The notes below the pieces were generated by a model. That model had not been told where the DNA came from, made no database searches, and saw nothing but the letters and a program-made list of their open reading frames with translations. From Choanephora cucurbitarum (lineage: Eukaryota > Mucoromycota > Mucoromycetes > Mucorales > Choanephoraceae), in assembly GCA_025331435.1 (NCBI GenBank), contig JAIWNI010000027.1, forward strand, positions 1-64,000: a stretch of 64,000 nucleotides of DNA, read 5' to 3'. Of this stretch, positions 23,098-35,804 are shown piece after piece (the stretch's first letter is position 1; each line of letters starts with the position of its first letter). A program made the translations under genes and the position numbers.

Positions 23098-25539
23098 GAT
23101 AACATCTTGATTTCTCCAAGATATATCGCTCATACAGTGTGATGTTGATCATAACATTATTTCGCTGCAACAACAAAAATACCATTTCACAAGCATAAGG
23201 CAAAGCAAGCATGATTATCCTTTGACTTGCTTACCACCCTGTATATCTCTAAGTGAACCAATGACTCTGAAGTCGCTTTTTTTTTTCATTGTCCATCCTA
23301 ATAATCTTTTCCAGCACACTGTCTTTTAACTGAATAAAAAAGTACATAGTGAGGGATGAACAGTCAGCCACATTTTTTTTACATACAAACATGTATAGGT
23401 ATATCTATGTGACCTTTTATTCTCTTTTCATGTTCCTTCATTTCTCTTTTACAATAGTTCTGAATCATTCTATGCTATCACACTACAGCCGCTTTCCCCT
23501 GACTTACTGCTTGAACTCGTCAAATATCCTTTCTCAACATGTTCTTGATTTCAGTGATCCACTAGGCGCAACGAATAACAGATCTTCATCCACTATCATC
23601 CAACAAGTCCTTCTCTCTGATCTGACATAATCAATTGTATGCTTTTGCACTTGTCTCCATTATCATAGGCTGAACATTTCCCTAGTGTCGTTCATACCTT
23701 TTAGCTCCTTTCTTCTCTACTCTTACCGACTATTGTTCTGTCTAGACTTGAAAAGGCTATAATGTTTGTAGTCATCCCATGCTTAGTATTCATCATCCAA
23801 CATCCAACATCCAATATCCAATATCCAATATCCAATATCCAATATCCAATATCCAATATCCAATATCCAATATCCAATATCCAATATCCATATCTTGCAC
23901 TTATCATTTAATGTGGTGTTGTGTTTTGTCTTCTCCTATCTCAATCTTTGTCTTTGTTTTTTTCTAGACTGGAAATATTCATAGTATGTTGCCGGCACAA
24001 TCACTTACTTATCCAGCTCTTCCTCTTTCTCTTTTGTCTTCTTCGCCTCATGCCAAGTCAACTTTGCCGCTTACTACATCTCTCTTGCTATTTTCTTTTT
24101 CCTTCGGTATACTAACATTGTGCCATCTAGTTGTATGGCTAGTGACTCTTCTTTTTTTCTCTGTTATAACCTTGATAAGATAGAGCTGTTGTTTGATAGT
24201 AGCTGCTTTTCTCTTCTTTCGTATAATGTTCCTCTGACAAGTTGCTGACTGAAGGACTGCTGGCTACAGCAAACAAATGTAAAGCGAAAAAAAAATGTCA
24301 TGGAGCGGATCACAAGTTTTTTAGGTCAAGCCTCAGCAACGCGGTATCCAGGAAAAAGCGATCGAGAATAAAAGCTGCCAAGTTGTGTCATAGAGCATCT
24401 TTCGTTGTTTTGTTTAACTTTTGGTCTAGTTGATTTGACTCTAGCGTTGTGATGTGTGAGAGAGAGACAGATAAAGAAATAAGAAGAGGGAAGAAATAAA
24501 AGTACGCGTCAGAGGGTGAGAAGCGGAAGATTTATTTTTAGCCGATGGACAAATAAGGGATTACGTGTAACTGTAAGGGGATTGCCGGACGAATTATTTT
24601 CCGAAGGAAGTGTCGGCATCGCTACTTTTGCCGTCCCGACCGAAGCAGCGGGGATAAGTTAACAAGCCTTTTTTGGAAAGAGGGTTCAAAGGAGTTCTAT
24701 TTTTATTTTTATGGGGGGAGGGATCAATGGAAATGACCTGTTGAGAAGGTAATTCATGCAAAAAACAGCCTTCAAGATAAAGCACTGTATTGAGTTAGGC
24801 AGATAGTAAAAGTCAGCTTGCCTGCAACGAAAGCTCTTGATTATCACTGTTAGACTTCAGGCAGCTGCTTATAGCTTGACAGCGGCGAATTAGAGCTTGA
24901 TGACAGAAAGATACCAATGAAGTGTGCTAAGCAATGATCTTTTTGACTGCACTTGAATCAACTGCTTATATCGCATGTCAATGTTAATACATTAGCGTCA
25001 TAGCAACAGTAAAAAGAGATCAACAATACCTATCATACTGCTGTAGCATCACCTTGTGATGTATACAGTACAAGACACAAGTAGCCAAAGATAAAGAAAG
25101 ATAGCTCGTAATCTAATAGGTCAGTCTTTTATTGTTACTACAGTTGCATTATCATTGCAGAATACCACATTTCGTAGTTGTAGAACTGAAGCTCACTTTT
25201 GAATCACAAAAACTTGTTGTGATGAAACAAAAATTCCTGTCATCAGGAATTATTCTACATCTATTTACATAACACGAAATTATTCTTATACATATTATGC
25301 CTAGTTTATTCAGAAAGCAGATAGTTTCCTGAAAGCCTAAATTTATCATTGAGCATAGTCAAAGTGTACGCAGTAAGAGCATAAATATTTTCAAACATCA
25401 ACACATGTTACTACAAAGACTCTATCCATGATATAGCATTTACGTACGACGCAAAATGAAGCTTGCTTTTCCTGACTTTTTTCGAAAGTTATAGTTGGGT
25501 CGTGATCGGAGACTTCATTGCTGCAACGGATGTTTATAG
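23098..25539. other. Spacer of the inverted repeat, left part, no supported gene
   Basis: Single-copy within the window. It holds a heptamer array (listed), pyrimidine-rich DNA (23900-24180), a purine-rich patch (24450-24560) and a GC-richer patch with G-runs (24560-24730). Short open frames show no recognisable domains. Confidence 0.5.
23793..23890. repeat. Heptamer array (ATCCAAT/ATCCAAC)n, about 14 units
   Basis: Tandem 7-bp units: first ATCCAAC, then mostly ATCCAAT. Like the array at 21582 it directly follows a TTTGTAGTCATC-type flank (23765-23776 against 21565-21576). Confidence 0.95.
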
Positions 25540-26099
25540 TCAGTATGGTATAACTAAAAGAATACTAATCTTTAGAGCGAAAGCATGATTCGTCAAGTGA
25601 AAAGTATTCTTGTGACCACAGGCACTGCACAAGTCAGAGAAATAGTTCAATGGCTATCCGAATATACAAAATGCACAAGTTTTGTGTGAGACAAAGAACT
25701 AGGTCAAGTATCTTAAATATACACACTGATGGTATGATCTGTAATTATGTTATGTCTGAATAAAATGGTAAAGTTATATTACGATGAAGATGATCGAAAT
25801 TTCTTGAGAAAGACTTGGCATATAGTGCGATGCTTTGACTGATAGAAACGTGTATTGTTGTATGATAAAGACAAGCTCGATGATGATGATGATACAGAGT
25901 AAAAAAAAAGCAAACAGTAAACAAAGAGTAAGCGAGTCAAGGCACTTGAACTCATATAACACAAAGTGCTGATAACAGCTCAAAGCTGCAGATGAATAAG
26001 TCTGTGATAGTTTCTATGCTATCTTTTTGACAACATAGTTTGATTAGGCCATACTTTGATGACTGTGTCTCTGATATGCATAGAGTACAAGTACACATT

Positions 26100-26102
<3 letters not shown>

Positions 26103-26152
<50 letters not shown>

Positions 26153-26165
26153 GTATATGTATGTA
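26103..26165. repeat. (AT)n microsatellite
   Basis: About 63 bp of AT repeats with a few G interruptions, inside unit C copy 3 and absent from copy 1 at the same place. Confidence 0.95.
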
Positions 26166-27279
26166 TAACAGCTTGTAGCAGATCTCAATTGCAATAAGAT
26201 GCAAGTGGTATAGCAAATGAAGCATGACATGCTAATGCGTATGACACAAATGAAGGGTTGAAATTCTGAATAAGCTGCTCCCCTTGTATGTAATGATCTG
26301 TCATGATGACTATAAAGACTGATAGGTTACAGTCGTTGACAGTCACTCTGATGCGTATGTTAGATATCTGGTCTACCATTTCATTCAAAAGTCACGACTT
26401 GACATGGAAACTCAAGTCTGTATGTATTGTCAATATACTCCTTGACAAGCGAGCATCACTTTGACTGACTCTGGTCTCTCTTTATTGTTCACTTGACATA
26501 ATGACCGGTCTTTAGATCCTAATCCAGCCATATCAATGCAGATCTCTCAATTTGTCTGTTAATAGCATCTATACTAAGAGATGAATCTCAAAAAATGCGT
26601 ACTACTTTGTTCATATCATATAACTGCCTTTTTGTTTTCGATGTCTCATTCGATCATATTGAGATTTTGACCAATTTAAAGACTTCAGAGTGTATACCCG
26701 ATCATGTTCTATTTTGTATGCAATGAATAAAAACCACAGGGTTTTCTCTTCAATCTCAGAGCGTTAGTGAATTTAACTATAAGCTAACTATTATATAATC
26801 AAGCATTATGTGTTTGATAAAACAGAATATTGATATCTACTGTTAGTACTGTTACACTTCTGGTAAAATAAAAGAACTGTGTGCTTATTGGGTGCTTTAT
26901 TGGGATTAGGTCTTTGTTTAGCATGCCATATTGTAGAGTCAAAGTATTAATGCATCATGTCTGCGCCTATTATTATGTGGTAGAGTATAGTGCCACACCA
27001 ATCCTCTATGAGTTTTCGCTCGGGATTTGAGCTAATTATCCGTCTTTATCTATACAATCTGCATAAAAGCTCACGAGTTAGAGATTTCCGTATAACTATG
27101 ACTGATCACTATTTGGCTTTGGTAGGAGCAATCTACATTTATCAGTCTCTTGGCTATACCAAGCATTTCATAGCTGCCTATAACGCTAAACTTGGAACAT
27201 AAAAGTGTGGAAGAGTAACAATTTTAAGCTGATATGACATTTTAAGGCATGACTTGCTTTTCTTTGATTTTCTATTTTC

Positions 27280-30200
27280 CAAATGCTGGAATGAAAAAGA
27301 GAGATAGAGAGAGAGAGATGAAGTTTTTAGGCTCAGCAAGTTGAGAGTCATCCGTGCTCAGACACGCTTTTTTTTTGTTTTTCTTTTTAGCTCATGCTTC
27401 ACTGCCTTTTCCTACTGGTGATCAGCAATTATCTACAGAAGTGCTCATATAGTATATCATATATCACAGCAACGCAGTTGCATATATTCACTAGTGTCCG
27501 TGACATAAACCTGGTCTCAGGCCTTGCTTGCCTGAGCGAGTTTGCCTCATCTCTTTTCCAGATCAGCAACATGTTTGTCATCGTCACGCAAGAACGTCGA
27601 GAAGATTGCCTGTATGAGCCCTACTCGTATCAGTATGAACAACTTTAGCATACAAAGGTAGATAAAGTTATCGCTATCCTTTGTTTTGGGGTTTTGCTTT
27701 TATTTTTTAATGTCATTTGGAACTTTATTAGGCTGTGTTGTACAGACCTGAAGGAAATAGGCTCATTTAAATGTCACTACAAATGAGTATGCTAAACATG
27801 CACATACACAGCAGAGACATAGGTACAAGTTATCGCACCTTTCGACGCAACGATGACAACAAAGAGGTTATATAAGGTGCTTACAGCATAAAAGTATACT
27901 TTTGATGATATACATACACAGATATATAGTGATTGCAATATCAGACTAATGTTGAGGATTAATCACAACTACTTCACTCGACAAGACAAGTGAATACATC
28001 ATACAAAGAACAACAATAAAGCTGTCACAAACATTTGGGCCATCACAAACAAATAGGCCATTAGGAACAATAAACTGAGGTCTTAGCTGATGCGCTATAA
28101 AGCAGATTAAAAAATTAACATCTGAAGAGTTGCAAAAAGCATTAACATGAGATTGTGTCATATAAATCCAATAGTTAGTGGCAGATGTTGTGGATATGCC
28201 ATGATGGACATGCATGAAGCTGATCAGTGACAACAAGCAAATAGAGTGACGCATACAAACACACGTTTCATACAATGCCTCCAACCATAGCACAAGTGTC
28301 AATATGACAGATATCTTATTGTTGTACTGTATGTTTCGTAAATGTGATGAATGTGGCGATTCTAATGACATGCTTTGAATAATGATGATATGATGAAGTG
28401 ATAACATTCTCAGAGGACAATGAAAGTAATGAAAGTAATGAAAGCTAAAGCTAAAGCTAAAGTTAATAGTAGATAGTGATGGGATTCAAGATGAATAAAT
28501 CTACTTGACGTGTATTCTGGGTGTTGCTATTACTGTTGACAATGGCACCCTTATTACAGTACTACATGGCTTATGGCTTATGGCTTAGACATGATGACTA
28601 CAAAGACAATGACACTATTTTTATTGTTTTTGATTTGCAAATATATGTTTCTGTTGAGATTTAGTGTATTTATATCTGCCAGACCATAGCCAGATGTTTG
28701 ACAATAGATGCTTGACACTAGCTAGAACACACTCGGTTATGCCATTCGCCCGAACACTATCCTATTGCCAGCTTTTGGTTTTGCTTCCTTTTGACGAAAA
28801 GTTACTCACAAGCTAAATCACATTTCATCCTTTTTATTTTTGTTCTGTTTTACAAATTAATAAAATGATTACATTTTGCATAAAGAGAGAAAAAAGTTGA
28901 AATGAGCTCAAGCTCATGTGCTTTGTAACGGGATCTTAGAAGCATTCGCCATTCTTCCAAAAAAAAAAAAAAAAAGAAATCACAGTCGAGATTGACAAAA
29001 AGGAAAAAGACTCTGCATCTTACTATAGACGTAATAAAATAGCAATGAGTATAGAGAAAGAATAGTGACAACAACAACAAAAAGAATACTTGAGAGAAAT
29101 ACCAAGCAAAAAAAAGTCAAACTTTTGTTTGTTTGACAAAATCATGATACCGCTTCCCCCTTTTTTCTTTGTTTGCTTGAATCGATCGATCCATTATAAA
29201 AGGTACAAACAGCTTTGAGACGCTTCAAAGAATGCTTAAATTACTGAAGAAGAGGTATCGTGGCTATTGTCAGAGTCGTTGGCTCAACTGCAGTTTTTGT
29301 CTAACAAGAAAAGTGTAAGTTTTCGCTCAAGTCTCACACATTAATTCCAGGTTTCTTTTTTTTTTCTTATTTTTTCAAAAGTTTGAGTATAATTTAGTCT
29401 CAATTACAAAGAAAAAGTATGATATAAGAGTATTCTTTTTCTGCTTTCTTTTTCAGTATGATAGTAAAGTAATGTTTATTAAGGTTTTTTTATAAATTTT
29501 GCCAACAAGTACAAAAAAAAATTGTCCAATGAATTGAGTAGAATATGATGTGAAGTGACTAGAGCTTTTTTGATGTAAAATAACAGAGGAGAGTGGCTTG
29601 AAGCAATAAGAAATATAGAGACAGAAAAGCAAATAGACATTGACTATTTCGTTGTTGGTTTTTTTTTTGGATTTTTTGCTTGTGAATGAGAAAGAAGAGC
29701 AGAACAAAGAGCAAAACAAAGACGCGAAAAGCCAGCCAAAGAGATTATAGAGAGTCATCCAAGGAAACCATAAAGAGTCAGCCAATAAAGACCATAACGT
29801 AAATCGCCTTGAAAGTATGGATCCTCCCTCCCCTGTTACCCTACCCCTAACGGGCCTACAAGTTAGGCTAAAGCCTACCTTCATGGCCCAGAGTAGCTAG
29901 TAGCCTTTTGCCGAAGCGTCGTACCCTGGCGGATGCCGCAGATACTGAAAGACAGAGAGGAAGACCCAAGACTTTGAGCATGCCAGACAGATAGATGAAT
30001 AGAGAGGCGTTGGAGATTGAGACCTATGGGGTTTGTGTTTTAGATTTGAGTTAGTTAGAATTAGACTATTAGAAAAGATAAAGTAAATTCGTGAAAAGAG
30101 AAAAATGATGATCATACCAAGTGATGACAAAAGGAACAAAGAGAACTAATCTGACAGCTTGCTTGAAAGAAAAGAAAGACCAAGACAATGAGAGAGCACC

Positions 30201-31201
30201 ATGACAAGTGAAGAGAGATAGATCAAAAGTGGTTTTTGCAGTTTTAGAGGTTTTGTAGTATAAATGACTTTGTAGTTTGAATGAAACTAAAGAAAAAGAA
30301 AAGAGAAAAAAAATGCGAAATAAGAGTCTTTTCTTTTAAACAAAATCTGAGGCATTAGCCTAACTTTCTTTATTGAATCATACCTATTAGCACGATCTCA
30401 TTTTCATGCATAATCATTACGCCCACTCTTTGCTTTCATGGGAACTAACTTTCTCATGTATCACTAACTCTGTTTGGTAAGAACCAATCAATTTTCTTTC
30501 TTTCTCGTTATTTCTCCTGGTTATCTATCTCCCATACATTTGAGCATTTTGCTATACCTGATAAGCAAAAAAGTTCAGACCTTTGTTGCTATCTTCTGGA
30601 TCCAATTACTAGCTACATGGTGTTTACAGCTAATCTATAGCCAGAGTCATTTTACACTACAGACAACTGCTTTGGCTTTTTTTTGGCTTTATTGGCTTTC
30701 CCTATCTATGACGGATGATGATCCTCTAATATCGTTTTGCCTGTTAGTTAGACTTCCTTTCCGAGATAGATTCCCTTTTTTCATGGTGCATTGTTTATTT
30801 TTCTATGTTTGTGACAAAAAAAGAAAAAGAAAAGTGCTACGCTTAATGTGGATCTATTATATAGTCACTGCCAAAAAAAGAAGTGCAAGTTTAATGCCAG
30901 TTTTGGCCTGAACTCCTATTAAACCCAGATACAGACTCAGACCTGATATCCATATGAAATTCGAATCCGGATAGCTGTCATACTTCTGAACTATATAAGT
31001 ACTATGGATCCAAGTCTAAAATCTGAGGAAAATTCATAAAGTTCCTACTGCTTTAGAAATTATTCATGATTTGAGACATAAATAAGCACTCAATCTGTAG
31101 TCATCAAATACTAATTACAGCCTGAACTCTGAATGAAATTTATTACTTTTTTTTGTATATTAAAGACCTACAGCAAATACTTGATTGATTCTTCAAGTGA
31201 A
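27280..31201 (-). repeat. Inner right arm of near-identical inverted repeat
   Basis: Reverse complement of 14208-23097 without the retrotransposon and with only about three heptamers. It carries the empty retrotransposon site at 30946-30949. Apart from the 1-bp length difference opposite position 20357, I saw no other difference in the parts compared. Confidence 0.88.
27394..27648 (+). pseudogene. 84-codon conserved block of unit C, copy 3
   Basis: Identical peptide to the mirrored 22729-22983. Preceded by a T-rich tract ending TTTTTAG and followed after the stop by AAAGGTAGAT, consistent with an exon of a decayed gene. Confidence 0.4.
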
Positions 31202-31481
31202 AATGGGATTCAAAATTGGCTTTCTGATCATCTTCTCGGTTGAAAGAATGCCAATGCTAGATCTTATCCCCTGAATTGATGTGGTTCGATGATACATAGT
31301 CGGCCTTTACTATCTCTTGCAAAGGCGCTTGTTCTATTTATTTTAACAATATCTATTTTCTAGTCGGTCTGTTCACATATCAGACACGATGGTTCATACG
31401 AGTTCCACAAAAGTCATTGGTAGTTGGAACAGTTACGCTGTACGATAAAGATAGATTATCTTTTGACGATCTCAAACACAC
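31202..31481 (-). repeat. Outer right arm of the inverted duplication, inner piece
   Basis: Reverse complement matches about 13843-14207 at clearly lower identity than the neighbouring inner arm. The match includes TCACATATCAGACACGATGG and ACGATAAAGATAG blocks. It ends where the Helitron-bearing insertion begins. Confidence 0.7.
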
Positions 31482-31487
31482 CTTTAA

Positions 31488-34340
31488 CATTTAATAAGTT
31501 GTATGGAAAGTTAGGGCTAAGAAAATCACCTTTTTTGGTGTTTTAGTACCACCTTTAAGTTTACTCGACAAATATAGATGTTGTATACCTTCCATATATG
31601 TCGAGTAAATCTTTCAAATGAAAATAAAAATTATATGTTTTCATTGTAGAATAGCTAAAATGATCAGATTTTATATTTCTATCTTTCTTTAGGGATATCT
31701 TAAAAACTCCTTAAAATGTAAAATTTAACTAGTCTTCAAATGATGATATTCAATTCATTAAGTTTAGACATGTTGAAATTTTCAAAGAGTGAAATCGCTC
31801 AATCCAGACAAAAAATCTGATTGCTTGCTCAATTGTTTTTACCAAAGAAAAAGTTTATGTGGAAGTTCCTCTTTTTAGGGCTGTATTTTTTTAGTTTTAG
31901 ATATATCTTTATATGTTATTAAGTGTAGAACCATAATTCAGGTAAAACTAAGGATGCTTTCGTGAAAAAATTAAAAGGGGTGTATGGTAATCTTCATCAT
32001 CTGGAGTAAAAGAAAAAGAAAAAAAAATGAGAAAAGGGGGGGTTGGGGGTCTCCCCCCACTTCCAAAAAATATCCCAAACCTCTTTGAAGCAAGCCATTC
32101 TCATGATCTATGGAATAGTCTTCTGGCCATTGTGTATAGAGCAGAAATAATGTAGAGAGATTCATATATTAGCATACAATTCATCTATACACAACAGCGT
32201 GAAGCACACAAGCCATGATATCAGAAGAATAATTCATTATGCTGACTCATTGTCAGAAGGTGGGTATCCAGGTAGAGAGATCCTTTAATAAGAACTATAG
32301 GCAAATAACATAGCATTTCTCTATTTGAAAATTGCTTCATTCTTATAATTAATACTTGTCTTTGATGTACTCGTATCTATTTGTTTCTCTTACCAGTTCA
32401 AGTAAAACCAGCTGGCCATTAAATACCAGAATCAGTTTATGAAAGTTATCAAGAAGCTGTGTAAACAAAGTAAGTTGTCTAAGAAAACATTTACATTATA
32501 TAATGATGTTGCTAAAATAAAGACAAAGTATTGACACTCTTATTGCTTAGTCAGGTATTTTTTTGAAGTCTAAATAGCGTTGAAGTCTTGAACCTCTTAC
32601 AGAGGACTAATAGTCAGTATCATCGGTAATATTTCGTAACTAACTTTCTCTTCTTTTGACATTTAGTAAGATGTCGACAAAAATGATTTAAGAAAAGTAA
32701 TTATAAATCATTTTCAAGCTTATTTACTGTCTGATTATTTTCTTGATTTGCCTTATTTTCTATACCCAATTCATTTACTTCTATAGTTTGCTGGCAAGTT
32801 TAATCTGTGGAGCTGAAGCGTTTAAGCAGTTGTTTGAATAACCAAAAATCGTATGAGGATAAACTGCTATATATTCATCGATTGTAAGTCTCTTATTGAT
32901 GAACTAAGCTGCGTAATCCTTTACCAACAGGGTACTAGAACAATGATTCAAAAGCTAGTTGAATGTGAATGCTTTACCTTATAATGTATAAAGTAAGAAC
33001 AATAAATCACAGCACACTAGTAAGCTGTTTGATTTACTCCTCTTTAGTAGTATAGTTGACATCAATTGCAATACGATCAGAATAAGTTTAGGAAATTAAT
33101 TAGATCAAAGAGAATACTATGTACATTCAAATTGATGTATTGCTTAAATTTTTCATATAAATAGTATTCTGGCTAATAGTATACATCTTTTTGTGAAGCA
33201 TGAAGTCTATTGTCAGTGATCACAAATTGAATCAGAGATGAATGATAGAAGTCATATTTAAACAAAGAACCCAAATAGAACAGTTGGCTAACTGTACTTG
33301 AGGCTCCGTAACTGATAAGTAATTTGTACGATGCCAGTGATGTTTCAAATGAAGGCTCTCTAATCTGAATGCTGAAAATAAATAAATAAATTAAAGTTGA
33401 ATTGGAATCGATTTTAGACATACAAAGCTAAGCAATCAATCTACACTGTACAAATACAACACATATCATGATTACTCAAGCTTATGTCTTATTTCAAGCT
33501 TGTGTTTCTTTTGTTAATAGTATTGTTATTGTCATTATTGTAGCCATATGTAAAATGAGAATGAGAAGGCAAAAGTACAAAAAAAAACCTTTTAGATTTA
33601 ATATAAACCGCTTTAAGTTGCAACATTCAGTTTAATGTAGAGTTTCTAATATAATTTACACCATCTGCATGCTCTGCTGATATAATACTCTTTGAAGACT
33701 AGTTCATTTCTTATTCAAAAAAAGTGAGTTTCATGGTATATTAATTTAGCAAAATGAATTTATAAGCTTTTTTGAGTGAAGAAGAGAAACATGCCTATCA
33801 CATTATTACAAACTATGCTTCACTTTGCTCTAAAAAACAAAAGTAGTAAGCATTGTACTTTTCGTGTCCAATTATCGATCCATTCGAAAGAGAAATGTTT
33901 CATTCTTATACAAGCTTAGAGCATACACTAAAATCGTTTGCGGAAATTACTCCCAAAGCCATATTCTTTGATAGTCTTATCCTCATTTAATTGCCTTACG
34001 AACGATGGTGTCACAAATGTGTGATACATTTTTTGGTCTTCATATAAATATACACAACAAATTCTTTTCCACTTTTTGTTTAACTGATAACGAAGATTAA
34101 AGCCTATATAGATACATTAGTTGAAAATACAAATGCAGTCTATTGTTTCTACTTTTTTGGAATGTGCTTTCCGCAAGCTATCACTTGCAATGAGGACAAT
34201 GATAAAGTCTACATTTTACTATATGAGGCTTGTTCAGCGTAAGATTTTTTTTTCTTAACAAGTATTCAGTTTTCAAACTTTGTATATAGACACTTAAGAT
34301 TTTTTCAACTAGAAAATATAGCATAAAAGTTACATGTCCT
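31488..34340. other. Gene-poor left part of the Helitron-bearing insertion
   Basis: Very AT-rich. A G-run followed by a C-run (32035-32065) could form a hairpin. One minus-strand stretch (33173-33366) could be a last exon: it follows a T-rich tract ending TTTTCAG and runs to a TAG with a normal-looking peptide (KLLISYGASSTVSQLFYLGS). No upstream exon was found, so it is left as a possibility. Confidence 0.4.
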
Positions 34341-34346
34341 ATTACT

Positions 34347-35804
34347 ATGCTAGATAATGCACTCAAAGAATATAACGCACGTTGGAGCATTGATACTTTT
34401 TTGGAGCAAAAAGAGGTCTTTATGTTCGCAGTAACAGGTACTATGCAACAACAGGAAATAGGAAGATCGTTTCTTGGAGCAGTAGTCGAGGAAAAGTTTC
34501 ATTTAAATTGCTTCAGTCTTTGCATTATTCCATGTATTCCTTTAATACCCCAAAGTATAAAAAGCAAAGTTCATCCGGATATATCACCAAATGATATTCA
34601 AGAAAGTGCAAAGGATGGTTATTATGTAGTTAACTTATCTTTGAAGCAGCCATTTGGTCCTTCAGATTTCTATGAAATGAATCAAGGTAGTGGCTTTTTG
34701 TTTAACATAATATGACATCTGTATTTACCTTGTGATAAATCCCCCTTTCTGTTTTAGACCTTGAAAATCCAAACAACAATGAAGATTTTCAATTCGGAGA
34801 TGAAAATGATGAACAGCGATTGCATGCTGACGACGATGAAATCACATCAGATGAATCCACTGAAGAAGAAAACTCTGTTTTAGAAGATAACCAGAGAGAT
34901 TTTCCGCAAAATGCAGATATGTCCGACACTGAAGCTGCTATTTCTACCAGAAGCTCGCCTAGGTTACCAGAGCCAAACAGTGTCTCTAGAAGTGGCCTAT
35001 ACATTGGCTCTGACAACGAATCACTAGCAGAAGAGCTTCGGTTTCTTTATGAGCCTGAAGCTCAAGAAATTGAGGACAATAGCAATTCGAGTATAGTAAC
35101 AGATCAAATCAGCATAGCCAGTGCTTTGAAAGGCATTTCAATTCAAGGTGACTGTTCGTCTGTTAGCGCACCATCTATGTCAGATACTCAAGAAAATTCT
35201 GGTGAAGGGCCTAGTTTTTCATACCTTAGAAGTGTCTCTCCAATGCTTCAGTCAGAAGGAAATCCTCAACAAACCTTAGATAGACATATCGCAGACTCTC
35301 GTAGAGAAATCAGAATTTCTTCTTACTTTAGATCATCAACATCAAATGACATAAGTACTTCTGCAAATAATAACCTTTCCAGTAAGTCTTTGTTAGAAAA
35401 TAGTCAAGTACAGATACTAATTAGCATCAATTTTTTTTCATTTATGCTAAAACAATACTAATAAGATGAAGAAGCCTCGAGTAGCTCGTTTCTCAGCAGA
35501 CCTTCTTCAAAGAGAGGATCATCAAGTGTAATAGATTTAGAAGATGAAAGTGAACATGTAAATTTAAGCTTTTTCTGTGCAACTTCGTCTAGACATATAT
35601 TTAGTTGCCTTATCTTTATAGGACAGAAGAAGTAAACGCTCAACAAAAGTCAATAGAAAAGGTAAAGGAAAAGAAAAAGCATCTAACGTGTCAAGAGTGA
35701 ATGATGAAAACAACTCGGACATCAACGGCAAAGGAAAAGGCAAGGCCAAGACAAGAGCAGCATATGGATCACTGGAAAACTATGTTTTCAGTCTTGATGA
35801 CTAA
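34347..35804 (+). CDS. Helitron accessory gene 1: 412-aa acidic Ser-rich protein, unknown
   Basis: Four exons fit with open frame and consensus splice sites: 34347-34686, 34758-35381, 35466-35557, 35622-35804. Phases agree at every junction, giving 412 residues. An in-frame stop upstream supports the ATG at 34347. Residues 1-113 form a mixed, compact N-terminal part with Cys pairs (NCFSLCIIPC). Residues about 115-345 are acidic and Ser/Asp/Glu-rich (for example ADDDEITSDESTEEEN) and likely disordered. The C-terminus is basic with KGKGKEK and KGKGKAK, then YGSLENYVFSLDD. I recognise no family. Same strand as, and upstream of, the RepHel gene, so probably an accessory protein of the element. 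It resembles neither the RPA-type nor the OTU proteins some Helitrons carry, as far as can be judged by eye. The last exon is the least certain. Confidence 0.65.

Larger units (their letters stand above)
25540..28810 (-). repeat. Unit C, copy 3 (inverted)
   Basis: The reverse complement of this stretch follows 8210-11430 in order: the region with the heptamers, the 84-codon block (27394-27648), the block near 27060-27190 (matching 9835-9935), the KYGLIKLCCQKDS block (about 26030-26075) and the block at 25600-25720 (matching 11280-11420). From 27280 to 28810 it is the mirrored arm of copy 2. From 27280 down to 25540 it has no partner in the left arm. Confidence 0.75.

Noticed and set aside
23701..23967. 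Frames of YWILDIG and YPISNIQ repeats
   Set aside because: Products of the second heptamer array.
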